Of a stretch of DNA of 64,000 nucleotides, positions 16,821-26,315 are shown piece after piece (positions within the stretch are counted from its first letter, which is position 1; the number at the start of each line of letters is the position of its first letter). Position numbers and translations under genes: made by a program. Below the pieces are notes generated by a model. The model had not been told where the DNA came from. It saw nothing but the letters and a program-made list of their open reading frames with translations, and did not search any database. The stretch lies in NCBI GenBank assembly GCA_963677475.2, contig CAXXQD010000021.1, positions 124,001-188,000 on the forward strand. The letters run 5' to 3'. Source of the stretch: JABMQB01 sp963677475 (GTDB taxonomy: Bacteria > Bacteroidota > Bacteroidia > Bacteroidales > Prolixibacteraceae).

Positions 16821-17375
16821 TCACTTTCGAATCCGGCTTAAGGTTTCTTGTGAAATTCCTAAAATAGAAGCAATATGACCGAGCTTGGCGCGCTTAATAA
16901 TTTCAGGGGCAATTTGGCATAAATACTGGTATTTGCCTTTTGCATCGCGTTGCTTGAGCTCTTTTGTATGCACATCAACATTTACAAACTCACGCTCCAT
17001 TAATGCATTGGTAAATTTTACAATTGGCGGGCATTGGGCAAGCTTTTCACTATTCTCACGTGAAATACTAATTACCACAGTATCCTCGCAAGCTTGCAAG
17101 AATTCGTTTGAGGCAATGCGTTGTGCATAACTTTGTAGCGAGGTAAAGGTATTGTTTTCGGTGTGTATCCAGGTGCTTACTTCGTTTCCATCGTGCACGT
17201 AATACTTCCGAACCATCCCCGATTTTAAGAACCAGATTTTATTGCACCGCTGCCCGGCTTCAAGGATAAACTGATTCTTCGAATAGTGTTCGACTTGGGC
17301 TAACATATTTAATTGATTTACACTATCGGTATCCAGTTTAACAAATGTTTCAATATAATCAAGCAATTGCTGCAT
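16821..17375 (-). CDS. Crp/Fnr family transcriptional regulator
   Basis: The protein (184 residues) has an N-terminal cyclic-nucleotide-binding-type beta barrel (ILEAGQRCNKIWFLKSGMVRKYY) and a short C-terminal helix-turn-helix, AKLGHIASILGISQETLSRIRK. This layout is common in Bacteroidota. There are no Fnr-type N-terminal cysteines for an iron-sulfur cluster, and the phosphate-binding cassette RXS of cAMP-binding Crp is not evident, so the effector is unknown. It follows galM by 41 bp and precedes the hydrolase. Confidence 0.88.
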   Translation of the reverse strand: MQQLLDYIETFVKLDTDSVNQLNMLAQVEHYSKNQFILEAGQRCNKIWFLKSGMVRKYYVHDGNEVSTWIHTENNTFTSLQSYAQRIASNEFLQACEDTVVISISRENSEKLAQCPPIVKFTNALMEREFVNVDVHTKELKQRDAKGKYQYLCQIAPEIIKRAKLGHIASILGISQETLSRIRK

Positions 17376-17416
17376 GTTCGGATCTCAATAGTGTAAACCA
17401 ATTAATGCTTTGTTTT

Positions 17417-18562
17417 TTATTCAACACCAAATTTGTAAATACAAATGGAGTAATATTCATCGCCCGGCTCTAAAATAGTTGACGGAAAATTATCCTGGTT
17501 TGGACTATCAGGATAATGCTGTGTTTCTAAACAAAATGCCGAACGGAAATTGTAAGGTTTGCCTTGTTTCCCAATATCGTCGCCTGTTAAGAAATTACCA
17601 ATGTAGAACTGAATTCCTGGTTCGTTGGTATATACTTCAAGAACACGTCCTGAAACCGGTTCGACTGCTTTAGCAGCAAAGGTTAATTCATTGGAATCTT
17701 CATTTAAAACCCAGTTATGATCGTAACCGTTACCTATTTTAAGTTGCTCAAAATCGTCGTTTACATGTAAACCTATAGCCATTGGTTCCCTGAAATCCAT
17801 AGGGGTATTTTCAACCGGGGCAATTTCACCAAGAGGAATAAGCCCATCATCAACAGGTGTATAATAATCCGCATTGATTTGCATGACGTGATCCAAAATA
17901 GTTTCACTGCCTTCACCTGCCAGGTTAAAATACGAATGGTTGGTCAGGTTCACGGGTGTTGCCTTGTCAGTTTCTGCCCAATATTCTATTTTCAATTCAT
18001 TTTCATCGGTTAAGGTATATAAAACTTTCATCTGCAGGTTTCCAGGATAACCTTCTTCCATATCCTCAGAAAGGTAACTAAGCTCAAGGGTTTGACCATC
18101 CAATTGGGTTGCGTCCCACATTACTGCCTGATACCCTTTTAATCCGCCATGCAAATGGTTCACACCATTGTTAATTGCTAACTGATAAACCGTATCGTTT
18201 AAAGTAAACTGGCCTTTGGCAATCCGGTTTCCATAACGTCCGATCAAAGCCCCAAAGTTGGAAGTGTACGCATTTAAGTATTCATCGTAGCTATTATCGC
18301 CTAGCACAACATCGCCAAAATTTCCATCCTTGTCGGGAACCCAAAGGTTTACAACGCGACCGCCATAATTTGTGATTTGCGTTACAACTCCATTGCTGTT
18401 TTTTAAAGTAAATAATGCGAGTTCTTTGCCATCGACTGTGCCACTAAAATTTTGGGAGTCGATTAAAACCGGCTGTGCTGGTTGTTTGCTGCACGAAAAA
18501 AGCATTCCGGCTAAAAGAAGAATTACAAAGCTTTTGCTGAAAGTTGAAAATTTGGACTTCAT
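17417..18562 (-). CDS. galM: galactose mutarotase (aldose 1-epimerase) lipoprotein
   Basis: Interconverts alpha and beta anomers of galactose and other aldoses. A lipobox LLAGMLFSC places the lipid-attached Cys at residue 24, so it should be on a periplasmic-side or outer membrane. YGGRVVNLWVPDKDG, LIGRYGNRIAKGQF, NNGVNHLHGG (catalytic His), NLTNHSYFNLAGEG and the late FCLETQHYPDSPN (catalytic Glu) follow the GalM order. The length of 381 is typical for exported Bacteroidota enzymes. It begins 32 bp after metF and may share its transcript, but it fits functionally with the GH2 beta-galactosidase and GH95 enzyme farther along the window. Confidence 0.94.
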   Translation of the reverse strand: MKSKFSTFSKSFVILLLAGMLFSCSKQPAQPVLIDSQNFSGTVDGKELALFTLKNSNGVVTQITNYGGRVVNLWVPDKDGNFGDVVLGDNSYDEYLNAYTSNFGALIGRYGNRIAKGQFTLNDTVYQLAINNGVNHLHGGLKGYQAVMWDATQLDGQTLELSYLSEDMEEGYPGNLQMKVLYTLTDENELKIEYWAETDKATPVNLTNHSYFNLAGEGSETILDHVMQINADYYTPVDDGLIPLGEIAPVENTPMDFREPMAIGLHVNDDFEQLKIGNGYDHNWVLNEDSNELTFAAKAVEPVSGRVLEVYTNEPGIQFYIGNFLTGDDIGKQGKPYNFRSAFCLETQHYPDSPNQDNFPSTILEPGDEYYSICIYKFGVE

Positions 18563-18594
18563 GATTAATCGTAGTTAGTTAATAATTTTTTATC

Positions 18595-19548
18595 CTAAAA
18601 TACACTTTTAATTATTTCTTTCACATTGTCAGAAATTCCATAGGTATAAATGTGCAAGCTGGGTACCTTTTTCTCAACCAGTTCTTTTGATTGGTGAATT
18701 GCCCATTCGGTTCCCATAATGCGCGCGTCATCGTTATTTTTGCATTTTGCCAGTTCTGCTGCCAAATCCTGGGGTAGATCGATGCTAAAAATCTTAGGCA
18801 AAACGGTCAATTGGTTTTTAAGGTTTATGGGTTTAATGCCTGGAATAATTGGCACTGTTATGCCCATCTCCCTACATTTATCTACAAAATCGAAATACAC
18901 CTGGTTATCGAAAAACATTTGTGTTACGATATAATCGGCACCGGCATCCACTTTTTGCTTCAAATATTCCATATCAAGTTCCATATTTGCAGCTTCGAAA
19001 TGTTTCTCAGGGTAACCTGCCACCCCAACAGAAAAGTTCAGTGGGGTATTGTTTTTAAGGTCTTCTTCCAAATATTTTCCTTTGCCAAGATCATTAATTT
19101 GTCGGACCAAATCCACCGCATTGGCGTGCCCGTTCGGGTCGGGAACAAAAACGTGCTGGTTTTTAACCCCGTCGCCACGCAAGGCAAGCACATTGTTAAT
19201 GCCCAAAAAATTAAGGTCAATTAAAACATGCTCGGTTTCGCTTTTCGAAAATCCGCCACACAAAATGTGCGGGATTACCGGAATCCCGTATTTGTGCTGG
19301 ATAGAAGCAGCAATAGCCACTGTTCCGGGACGTTTACGAACGGTTCGTTTAACAATTGAGCCATCGGGCATTTCCTTAAATTCTAACTCATCACGATGGG
19401 TGGTGATGTTGATATAGCTCGGGTTTACATCCAACAGGCTTTCAATGGTTCTGTAAATCCTGCTGGTATCGTTCCCTTTTAATGGAGGAAGCAATTCAAA
19501 CGAAAACAATGTTTTATCGCTGTTATTTATGGTTTCAATTACGTTCAT
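18595..19548 (-). CDS. metF: 5,10-methylenetetrahydrofolate reductase
   Basis: The flavoprotein reduces 5,10-methylene-THF to 5-methyl-THF, the methyl donor for MetH. FSFELLPPLKG at the N-terminus holds the catalytic Glu, and INITTHRDE, LALRGDG, FSVGVAGYPEKH and ADYIVTQMFFDN trace the TIM barrel; the last is a strong MetF signature. The length (317) is normal. It lies 123 bp after metH on the same strand, so reduction and methyl transfer are coded together. No clear promoter was seen in the gap. Confidence 0.97.
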   Translation of the reverse strand: MNVIETINNSDKTLFSFELLPPLKGNDTSRIYRTIESLLDVNPSYINITTHRDELEFKEMPDGSIVKRTVRKRPGTVAIAASIQHKYGIPVIPHILCGGFSKSETEHVLIDLNFLGINNVLALRGDGVKNQHVFVPDPNGHANAVDLVRQINDLGKGKYLEEDLKNNTPLNFSVGVAGYPEKHFEAANMELDMEYLKQKVDAGADYIVTQMFFDNQVYFDFVDKCREMGITVPIIPGIKPINLKNQLTVLPKIFSIDLPQDLAAELAKCKNNDDARIMGTEWAIHQSKELVEKKVPSLHIYTYGISDNVKEIIKSVF

Positions 19549-19671
19549 TTTAGTCTTTTTCGTCTGAAAAACAAATTTATTAAATTCCGTCGCGGAAAGA
19601 AATATTTTAAGTCATAGAAAATTAAATTGATTTTTTAATGATACAAGATCATCCTATTAAAATTCCTTTCC

Positions 19672-22600
19672 TTATTTGTAATTCAGGTTGGTTGGTAAAA
19701 ATTTTTCTACATACTCGGTATTAACCTCTTTTCTTCGGGCATAGTCTTCCACTTGGTCTTTTGAAATGCGGTCGAGGCTAAAATATTTTGAGTTGGGATG
19801 GACAAAATACTGCCCGCTCACCGAGGCATTTGGGTACATCGCAAAATGCTCGGTTAAAGTAACCCCAATTTTATCCGCATCCAAAAGCTTAAATAAATTT
19901 TCTTTTTCAGAATGTTCAGGACAAGCCGGATAACCGATTGCGGGCCTTATTCCCTGGTATTTTACTTTTAAGATATCCTGCATCGGAAGCTGTTCTTTAG
20001 GCACATAGCCCCAATACTCCTTACGCACCTGAAGGTGAAGTAATTCGGCAAAAGCTTCACTTAGCCTGTCAGCAAGGGCCTCCAGCATAATTGCTTTGTA
20101 ATCGTCGTTATCCTTACGGAATTCATCTTTCCATTTTTCAATACCGATTCCGGCAGTGGTAATAAATCCCCCGCAATAATCCGTTTCACCCGATGTTAAA
20201 GGGGCGACAAAATCAGACAAACAGTAATTCGGAATGCCCTCTTTCTTTTTTTCCTGTTGCCTTAGATGATAAAAACGTCCACGCTCGTTGGTTTTGTTTT
20301 CATCTTCAAACAAAACAATGTCGTCACCATCTGCATTTGCAGGCCATATTCCCAATGCAGCATTTGCCGACACCATTTTTTTTGCAATCATTTCATCAAG
20401 AAATTCATTCGCTTCAGCATATAATTTTTTTGCCTGTTCCCCTTGTTTTTCATCCTCGAATATTTGCGGATAATGCCCGCGTAATCCCCAGGTAATAAAA
20501 AAGAAGGTCCAATCAATATATTCCCTCAATTCTTCCAAAGGATAATCTATAATATGTTTTACCCCTGTGAAATTTGGCTTGTAAATTGGCGTATTTTCCC
20601 AGTCAATCTCGAACTTATTCTTGCGGGCTTGATCCAGCGAAACATAACTTTTTGGCTTTCTGTTTTGCTGAAACTCCACAATTTCATCGTATTCTTTTCG
20701 GATGGCATCGGTAAATTTTTTGTTGCCGGAAATCAGGTTCGAAACCACGTTTACAGCTAGCGAAGCATCTTTAACGTGTACCACAGGATGAGAATATTCG
20801 GGAGCTATTTTTACGGCAGTATGTATTTTAGATGTGGTTGCCCCCCCAATCATAAGCGGAATGTTCAGGTTTTGTTTTTGCATCTCTTTGGCAATGTCAA
20901 CCATTATTTCGAGCGACGGGGTAATCAATCCACTTAGCCCAATCACATCTACTTTTTCATTGATAGCTGTTTCAAGAATTTTCTCGGTCGGTACCATCAC
21001 GCCAAGGTCCACAATTTCATAATTATTACAGCCAAGCACTACGCCAACGATGTTTTTACCAATGTCGTGCACATCGCCTTTCACTGTTGCCATCAACACT
21101 TTTTTCTGCCTGGTTGAAGTATTGTTTCTTTCTTTCTCGGCTTCAATGTACGGCAATAAAACGGCAACCGCTTTTTTCATCACCCGGGCTGATTTTATCA
21201 CTTGCGGGAGAAACATTTTCCCGGAACCGAATAAGTCCCCGACCACATTCATTCCATCCATTAAGGGTCCTTCAATAATGCTTAAAGCAGGATCGTATTT
21301 TTTTAGCGCTTCAGCCATATCTGCATCCACATATTCGGGGAAGCCTTTTACAAGCGAGTAAATGATCCGTTCTTCCAAGGTCTTTTCACGCCACTCAATT
21401 ACCTTCTCTTCTTTGGTATCGGACGATTTTAGCTGAGCGGCAAAATCCAATAATATCTCAGTTGCATCAGGGCGTTTGTTAAGCACTAAATCTTCTACTT
21501 TTTCCAACAAATCTTTTGGGATATCGTCATAAATCTGAAGCATACCGGGATTTACAATTCCCATATCCAAACCCGCTTTAATGCTGTGGAACAAAAAGAC
21601 CGAATGCATTGCCTCTCTTAAGACATTGTTCCCGCGGAAAGAAAATGATACGTTGCTCACACCACCACTTGTTTTTGCATGCGGAAGGTTTTCTTTGATC
21701 CATTGAATTGATTTGATAAAATCAACCGCATAATTGTTGTGCTCTTCGATTCCGGTCCCAATGGTTAAAATATTTGGATCGAAAATGATATCCTGTGGCG
21801 GGAAATTAATTTTTTGGGTCAAAAGGCCATATGCCCGTTTTGTAATTTCAATTCTTCTTTCGAACGTATCTGCCTGCCCTTTTTCATCGAAAGCCATCAC
21901 AACCACTGCAGCCCCATATCTTTTTATCTTTCGGGCATGGCCCAAAAATTCTTCTTCACCCTCTTTAAGGCTGATTGAATTCACAATTGCTTTGCCCTGT
22001 AAACATTTCAGCCCTGCTTCAATGACCGCCCATTTGGAGGAATCGATCATAATTGGAAGCTTAGAAATATCAGGCTCTGCCATGATTAAATTTAAAAACT
22101 TAACCATTTCCTTTTCGGCATCGAGCATGGCATCATCAAGGTTCACATCAATCACCTGAGCGCCATTTTCAACCTGGTCGCGCGCTATTGAAAGAGCCTC
22201 TTCGTATTTCTCTTCTCTGATTAGTCGCGCGAATTTTCTTGAACCAGACACATTGCAACGCTCGCCAATATTCACAAAGTTGGTAGTTTCGGTAATGGTG
22301 ACAGGCTCCAAGCCACTTAAACGGGTTAAATCATCGCGCTGATTTTTAATGTGCGGGCTTGCTTTTTCTGCAATTTCGGCAAAAGCTTTAATATGTGCCG
22401 GTGTTGTGCCACAGCAGCCTCCAATTATGTTTACAAATTTATTGTCGAGATAATCTTTTAAATACCCGGCCATCATTTTCGGGGTTTCATCGTATCCCCC
22501 AAATTGATTTGGTAATCCTGCATTCGGGTGGGCACTGATGTGAAACGGCGCTTTTTTAGAAAGTTCTTTTATGTAAGGTCGCAAATCGGTTGCTCCAAGT

Positions 22601-23334
22601 GAACAATTTAAGCCTATACTTAATAGATCGATGTGCGAAACCGAGTTTAAAAATGCTTCCAAAGTCTGTCCGGAAAGGGTCCTACCACTGGCATCGGTAA
22701 TCGTTCCGGAGACCATCAATGGTAATTTTATGCCCCGTTCTTCCAATGCCTCTTCGATGGCAAAAATTGCTGCTTTCCCGTTCAGGGTATCAAAAATGGT
22801 TTCAATAAGCAACAAGTCAACCCCTCCATCCAGTAATCCTTCCACCTGTTCACGATAGGCAGCTTTCACCTCATCGAAAGTAACAGCGCGGTAACCCGGG
22901 TCATTCACATCGGGCGATAAAGATAAAGTTTTGTTGGTTGGTCCAATAGAACCCGCCACAAACCTTGGTTTTGACGGATTATCATCAGAATATTTATCGG
23001 CAACCTTTTTCGCAATTTGCGCAGAAGCCTTATTCATTTCATACACATATTCTTCGGTATGGTAATCTCCCTGCGAAATGCTGGTTGCATTAAATGTGTT
23101 GGTGAGCAAAATATCGGCTCCCGCATCCAAATAACGAAGGTGCAACTCTTCAATAATGGAAGGCTTGGTAATGGAAAGAATATCGTTATTCCCTTTCTGA
23201 TCGTAGGCAAAATCTTGCAGCAAATCTCCCCGATAATCTTCTTCGGTAAGTTTATATTCCTGTAAAAGAGAACCTACGGCACCATCCATAACAAGCACCC
23301 GTTTCTCTAATTCTTTATATATATTTTTTTTCAT
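19672..23334 (-). CDS. metH: cobalamin-dependent methionine synthase
   Basis: Transfers the methyl of 5-methyl-THF to homocysteine through methylcobalamin. All four modules of the 1220-residue enzyme are present: a homocysteine domain with zinc ligands in GLNCSLGA and GGCCGTTPAHI; a pterin domain starting NFVNIGERCNVSGSRKF; a B12 domain with GDVHDIGKN, where His756 is the axial ligand; and a C-terminal reactivation domain with RPAIGYPACPEH for S-adenosylmethionine. It lies in line with the homocysteine-synthesis genes (95 bp gap) and metF, giving an apparent path from sulfide to methionine on one strand. Confidence 0.98.
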   Translation of the reverse strand: MKKNIYKELEKRVLVMDGAVGSLLQEYKLTEEDYRGDLLQDFAYDQKGNNDILSITKPSIIEELHLRYLDAGADILLTNTFNATSISQGDYHTEEYVYEMNKASAQIAKKVADKYSDDNPSKPRFVAGSIGPTNKTLSLSPDVNDPGYRAVTFDEVKAAYREQVEGLLDGGVDLLLIETIFDTLNGKAAIFAIEEALEERGIKLPLMVSGTITDASGRTLSGQTLEAFLNSVSHIDLLSIGLNCSLGATDLRPYIKELSKKAPFHISAHPNAGLPNQFGGYDETPKMMAGYLKDYLDNKFVNIIGGCCGTTPAHIKAFAEIAEKASPHIKNQRDDLTRLSGLEPVTITETTNFVNIGERCNVSGSRKFARLIREEKYEEALSIARDQVENGAQVIDVNLDDAMLDAEKEMVKFLNLIMAEPDISKLPIMIDSSKWAVIEAGLKCLQGKAIVNSISLKEGEEEFLGHARKIKRYGAAVVVMAFDEKGQADTFERRIEITKRAYGLLTQKINFPPQDIIFDPNILTIGTGIEEHNNYAVDFIKSIQWIKENLPHAKTSGGVSNVSFSFRGNNVLREAMHSVFLFHSIKAGLDMGIVNPGMLQIYDDIPKDLLEKVEDLVLNKRPDATEILLDFAAQLKSSDTKEEKVIEWREKTLEERIIYSLVKGFPEYVDADMAEALKKYDPALSIIEGPLMDGMNVVGDLFGSGKMFLPQVIKSARVMKKAVAVLLPYIEAEKERNNTSTRQKKVLMATVKGDVHDIGKNIVGVVLGCNNYEIVDLGVMVPTEKILETAINEKVDVIGLSGLITPSLEIMVDIAKEMQKQNLNIPLMIGGATTSKIHTAVKIAPEYSHPVVHVKDASLAVNVVSNLISGNKKFTDAIRKEYDEIVEFQQNRKPKSYVSLDQARKNKFEIDWENTPIYKPNFTGVKHIIDYPLEELREYIDWTFFFITWGLRGHYPQIFEDEKQGEQAKKLYAEANEFLDEMIAKKMVSANAALGIWPANADGDDIVLFEDENKTNERGRFYHLRQQEKKKEGIPNYCLSDFVAPLTSGETDYCGGFITTAGIGIEKWKDEFRKDNDDYKAIMLEALADRLSEAFAELLHLQVRKEYWGYVPKEQLPMQDILKVKYQGIRPAIGYPACPEHSEKENLFKLLDADKIGVTLTEHFAMYPNASVSGQYFVHPNSKYFSLDRISKDQVEDYARRKEVNTEYVEKFLPTNLNYK

Positions 23335-23429
23335 GATCTTTTATTACTCAAATTCTTTTTAATTCTTAAAACCCTACCTGTATACACCTTCTCAAAAGAG
23401 GGACAGAAAAATCAATTTCAAAACTTCCT

Positions 23430-24176
23430 CTATTTTAAAAATGTAACATCAAAGTTACCCCATATTCCAATTTTATCACCAACAATTGCGATCACCATCT
23501 CGATTTCATCAACCATCTCTGTTGATTTAATCATCGTAAAAATATCTTCTTCGCTTTTAACTTTATTTCCCAAAGCTGTGGCAAATGCATCGGCAACAAG
23601 TGTATTTTTGCATGCAACCATTACTGCATCGGCTTTCCCGAAACTTAAGGATGGTCCCACAGTTCCCGCCGAAGTACAAACCCCAATAGGTGTTTCATTT
23701 GCTGGCAATTTCATTCCAACTTTTTGTGACAAAGGTGAACTTCCGGCATAAACACTAATTGTAATTTCATCCTTAACATGAAGGTAGAGGTCACCGCCGT
23801 TTTCAATAACCATTTCGTTTACTGAAAAGTTCTTGGAAATTTCCTCACCAACCGCTTGGGCAAACAAACCCGCCACCGCCGACATTGGACCAATTCCTGC
23901 CTTTTGTGAAGCGGCACATAAAAGTTTTGCCTCCTTTGGCATATCGTCCTCTGCTTTTATAGGAATCAGGCTCTTTTGAAATTCAGGATGTTTCCTCAAG
24001 TAATCGTCCAAAATTGTTCTTAGTTCAACAACTTTATTGTTTGCCACTTCTAGCATATCCTTTTTATAGGATGATGGATCAATGCCAATCCACAGTTCGG
24101 TTTCTTTATGCACCACCTGAAAAGATTTAAACCTTTTTGTGTTAAATTGATGCTGATATGTCCGAGGTTCGTACAA
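23430..24176 (-). CDS. UPF0280/COG2122 family protein, homocysteine biosynthesis
   Basis: The protein (248 residues) belongs to the ApbE-related UPF0280 family. RTYQHQF at the start, KAGIGPMSAVAGLFAQAVGE and NGGDLYLHV are characteristic, as is GVCTSAGTVGPSLSFGKADAV. In Methanosarcina acetivorans a COG2122 protein works with a DUF39 protein and a NIL-ferredoxin protein to make homocysteine from sulfide and aspartate semialdehyde; the same three genes are adjacent here. The start appears to be TTG at 24174-24176, preceded by AAGGTCC, because no ATG precedes the conserved RTYR-like segment. Confidence 0.85.
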   Translation of the reverse strand: MYEPRTYQHQFNTKRFKSFQVVHKETELWIGIDPSSYKKDMLEVANNKVVELRTILDDYLRKHPEFQKSLIPIKAEDDMPKEAKLLCAASQKAGIGPMSAVAGLFAQAVGEEISKNFSVNEMVIENGGDLYLHVKDEITISVYAGSSPLSQKVGMKLPANETPIGVCTSAGTVGPSLSFGKADAVMVACKNTLVADAFATALGNKVKSEEDIFTMIKSTEMVDEIEMVIAIVGDKIGIWGNFDVTFLK

Positions 24177-24187
24177 AGGACCTTACA

Positions 24188-24595
24188 TTAGTTAAAATCT
24201 ATTTTAAACAATTTTAAAGGACATGCCGTTACACAAAGCTCGCAAACCACACATTTCGACTTATCGAATTGTAATTTCCAATCCTTGTCCATGAATAAGG
24301 CACCAGCAAAGCAAACAGCCGTACAATTCCCACAATCAATGCATTTATCTGCTTCATGTGTAATACATTTATCCAAAGGATCGCATTTCACATTATGCTT
24401 TTGCAGGTAAGAAATCCCTTTGTCAATATTCACTGCTTTCCCATGCAACTCCAAAAGTAAACTACCACGTTTCCCCGGATACACTTCGGCTTTTAAAATA
24501 TTGATCCGGATGTCGTATTCCTTTACCAAATGATAACTCAACGGTTTATCCCCGCTTTGTGGGGGGAAATTTAAAACAAACCTTTTCTTAATCAT
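24188..24595 (-). CDS. NIL domain and 2x[4Fe-4S] ferredoxin protein, homocysteine biosynthesis
   Basis: A protein of 135 residues with an N-terminal NIL domain (about 1-75) and a C-terminal two-cluster ferredoxin: CIDCGNCTAVC and CVVCELCVTACP supply eight cysteines. Its C-terminus follows the usual pattern for the electron or persulfide partner of the DUF39 enzyme in anaerobic homocysteine synthesis. Its ATG lies within the last codons of the DUF39 gene (8-bp overlap), which argues for coupled translation of interacting subunits. Being iron-sulfur based, it implies function under low oxygen. Confidence 0.9.
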   Translation of the reverse strand: MIKKRFVLNFPPQSGDKPLSYHLVKEYDIRINILKAEVYPGKRGSLLLELHGKAVNIDKGISYLQKHNVKCDPLDKCITHEADKCIDCGNCTAVCFAGALFMDKDWKLQFDKSKCVVCELCVTACPLKLFKIDFN

Positions 24596-25748
24596 CTTGA
24601 CTCCTTTCTTTCAAACTGTTTAGTGAGCGGTTTTGAGGGAATAATTGCACAGGCTTTGAAACTTCAAAATTCCCTTCCAATAAGGCTTTTTTTAGTTCAT
24701 CGGCAATTTTTCTGGCTTTCGACAGGCTGGCAACCGGAGCTGTCCGTACTCTTTTTCCATTTACTTTTATCTCGCCCGACTGCAATTGTTGGTACGAAAC
24801 CTGCCCAAGTTTTGGGGTTCCCGGAGAACCGTAATCCAAAACAGAAGTTTCGATTTGTGTATTATTTATAGAAACCCTTTTTGCAATATCAGTGTCTAAA
24901 ATAGGTATTGGTATGCCAATCCCAACAAAAAGGCTAACGCCATATTTTTCGTACGAAGCAGCCTGTATATATTCCGGCGACATTTGTTTCAAATCGCCAA
25001 TTACCGCAATTGTAGCTGCATTGCTCACAGGCACACCGTGATTATTTTTAGGCTTTGATGTATTAAACTGCGTTCCGGGCCAAACCACAAAACCTTGCGA
25101 CCCGCCAAGGAAAATCCTGGTTCCAATACCAATTGTCCTAAATTCAGGATCGTTGAGTAAAGGGCTTAATTCACCAGATGTGGAATAAGTTGCATTCCTC
25201 AAATTCGGGAGCAGGGTACCCATATAGGTATGGATCATTTTTTTAGTGGTGTTGACTGCAACATTGTAATTCTGATATGCATTTCTGGGATTAAAAAGGG
25301 TAAATTCGTTTATCGTATCAATATTAATAACAGTTTTTATGTGCTTTCTGGGGTAACAATCGGTACCCTTTGCCCAGGCTTCCAGTTCCACGTCTTTCCC
25401 TTCCAGTAGATCCTGGATGACGTGCGCGCCGCCATATTCCGGATTTTCAGGATCGCACGCTGTCGCCCCAATGTATGTATCAACAGCAGCAAGCCCTTCA
25501 TAACAAGGTACGCCATTTAACCTTATTTTTTCCATTCGGATAGGCGGGTCGGCATGTCCAAAATTAACAATTGCCCCCGATGAGCACATTGCCCCAAAAG
25601 TAGCAGTGGTAACCACATCCACTTTTTCAACAATTTCTTCGGGCGATGCTTCCAAAGCAAGCTTTGCAACTTCCTCGGCAGTAAGTACCACAGCACTGCC
25701 ATTTTTTAATTTCTCATTTATTTGTTCGTATGTTTTGGTATGTTTCAT
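24588..25748 (-). CDS. homocysteine biosynthesis protein, DUF39/COG1900
   Basis: A DUF39 protein of 386 residues, by genetics in methanogens the core enzyme for reductive sulfur transfer to aspartate semialdehyde. Recognisable segments are TYEQINEKLKNG at the start, TFGAMCSSGAIVNFGHADPP (conserved Cys), GATACDPENPEYGGAHVIQDLL, and GTRIFLGGSQGFVVWPGTQF. The C-terminal ATP/CBS module seen in some relatives is absent. It is first in a run with the NIL-ferredoxin, UPF0280, metH and metF genes, and the SAM-I riboswitch in its leader makes methionine feedback very likely. Confidence 0.92.
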   Translation of the reverse strand: MKHTKTYEQINEKLKNGSAVVLTAEEVAKLALEASPEEIVEKVDVVTTATFGAMCSSGAIVNFGHADPPIRMEKIRLNGVPCYEGLAAVDTYIGATACDPENPEYGGAHVIQDLLEGKDVELEAWAKGTDCYPRKHIKTVINIDTINEFTLFNPRNAYQNYNVAVNTTKKMIHTYMGTLLPNLRNATYSTSGELSPLLNDPEFRTIGIGTRIFLGGSQGFVVWPGTQFNTSKPKNNHGVPVSNAATIAVIGDLKQMSPEYIQAASYEKYGVSLFVGIGIPIPILDTDIAKRVSINNTQIETSVLDYGSPGTPKLGQVSYQQLQSGEIKVNGKRVRTAPVASLSKARKIADELKKALLEGNFEVSKPVQLFPQNRSLNSLKERSQDD

Positions 25749-25939
25749 TCTTTAATTTTTGAAATAAACGGAGTTATATATTTGAATTGACGGATGTAGC
25801 TGGGTAATAACAAAAAGTTAAAACACCAGCTATCGCATACACATATTAGAGAAATATGCCTCGCTGAGGAAAAATAAGGTATTTTGCTTTTGAAAAGTTG
25901 AAATCTTCATTAAGTACATTTTTATATTATAATTCCGTA

Positions 25940-26030
25940 AACGGAAGGGTATTGGCACCTTAATCTTGTGTTGAGCAGGTTGCCAGAGGTTCTTTGAGCC
26001 CTTTCTCTCCCCTCTTCTTTATAACCAAAA
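25940..26030 (-). promoter_or_regulatory. SAM-I (S-box) riboswitch
   Basis: Read on the minus strand, the order is GGTTATAAAGAAGAGGGGAG, GAAAGGGC, then GAACCTCTGGCAACC, about 20 bases of variable loop, and GGTGCCAATACCC. The GCAACC and GGTGCCAAT blocks are the near-invariant parts of SAM-I aptamers. It lies about 190 bp upstream of the DUF39 start and reads toward it, so binding of S-adenosylmethionine should shut down the sulfide-to-homocysteine genes, and perhaps metH and metF by read-through. Confidence 0.92.
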
Positions 26031-26058
26031 CTACCATAAAGAAATTTTGATGATGACG

Positions 26059-26089
26059 CAAAAATAATTCCAATGTTGATAAAATCAAA
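26059..26089 (-). promoter_or_regulatory. promoter for the homocysteine operon
   Basis: On the minus strand TTTG (26086-26089), 19 bp, then TATTTTTG (26059-26066) fits the Bacteroidota -33/-7 consensus exactly. Transcription would start about 20 bp before the riboswitch. Confidence 0.8.
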
Positions 26090-26315
26090 AATAACACCCC
26101 AAAATCAACTATTTATGGGAAATATTTAAAACAATTACACATCCCATCACCCTTTTTGTAATAATTAGTGCTTTATTTATACTAAATCACAAAACAAAGT
26201 TTATGAATATCATTTAAACAGAAGCATTATTTTTACTGTTACATTACAAGTTCAATATCAAATATTATTTATGAAAACTGCAACAAATAATTTTAAAATT
26301 AACTCACAAACAAAA

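Larger units (their letters stand above)
25749..26315. other. divergent intergenic region with riboswitch and promoter
   Basis: The 567 bp between the DUF39 gene and the M16 peptidase contains the minus-strand promoter (26059-26089) and SAM-I riboswitch (25940-26030). These are followed by about 190 bp of leader in which I see only a TTCCG-TTTA-CGGAA hairpin (25933-25946) that may belong to the expression platform. On the peptidase side I found no matched promoter. Confidence 0.7.

Noticed and set aside
18811..19224. Long plus-strand frame opposite metF
   Set aside because: It lies wholly antisense to a gene with clear MetF motifs and has no recognisable domain.
23335..23429. Possible cobalamin or SAM riboswitch directly before metH
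   Set aside because: The 95-bp gap has none of the conserved blocks of either class. The only riboswitch seen is before the DUF39 gene.
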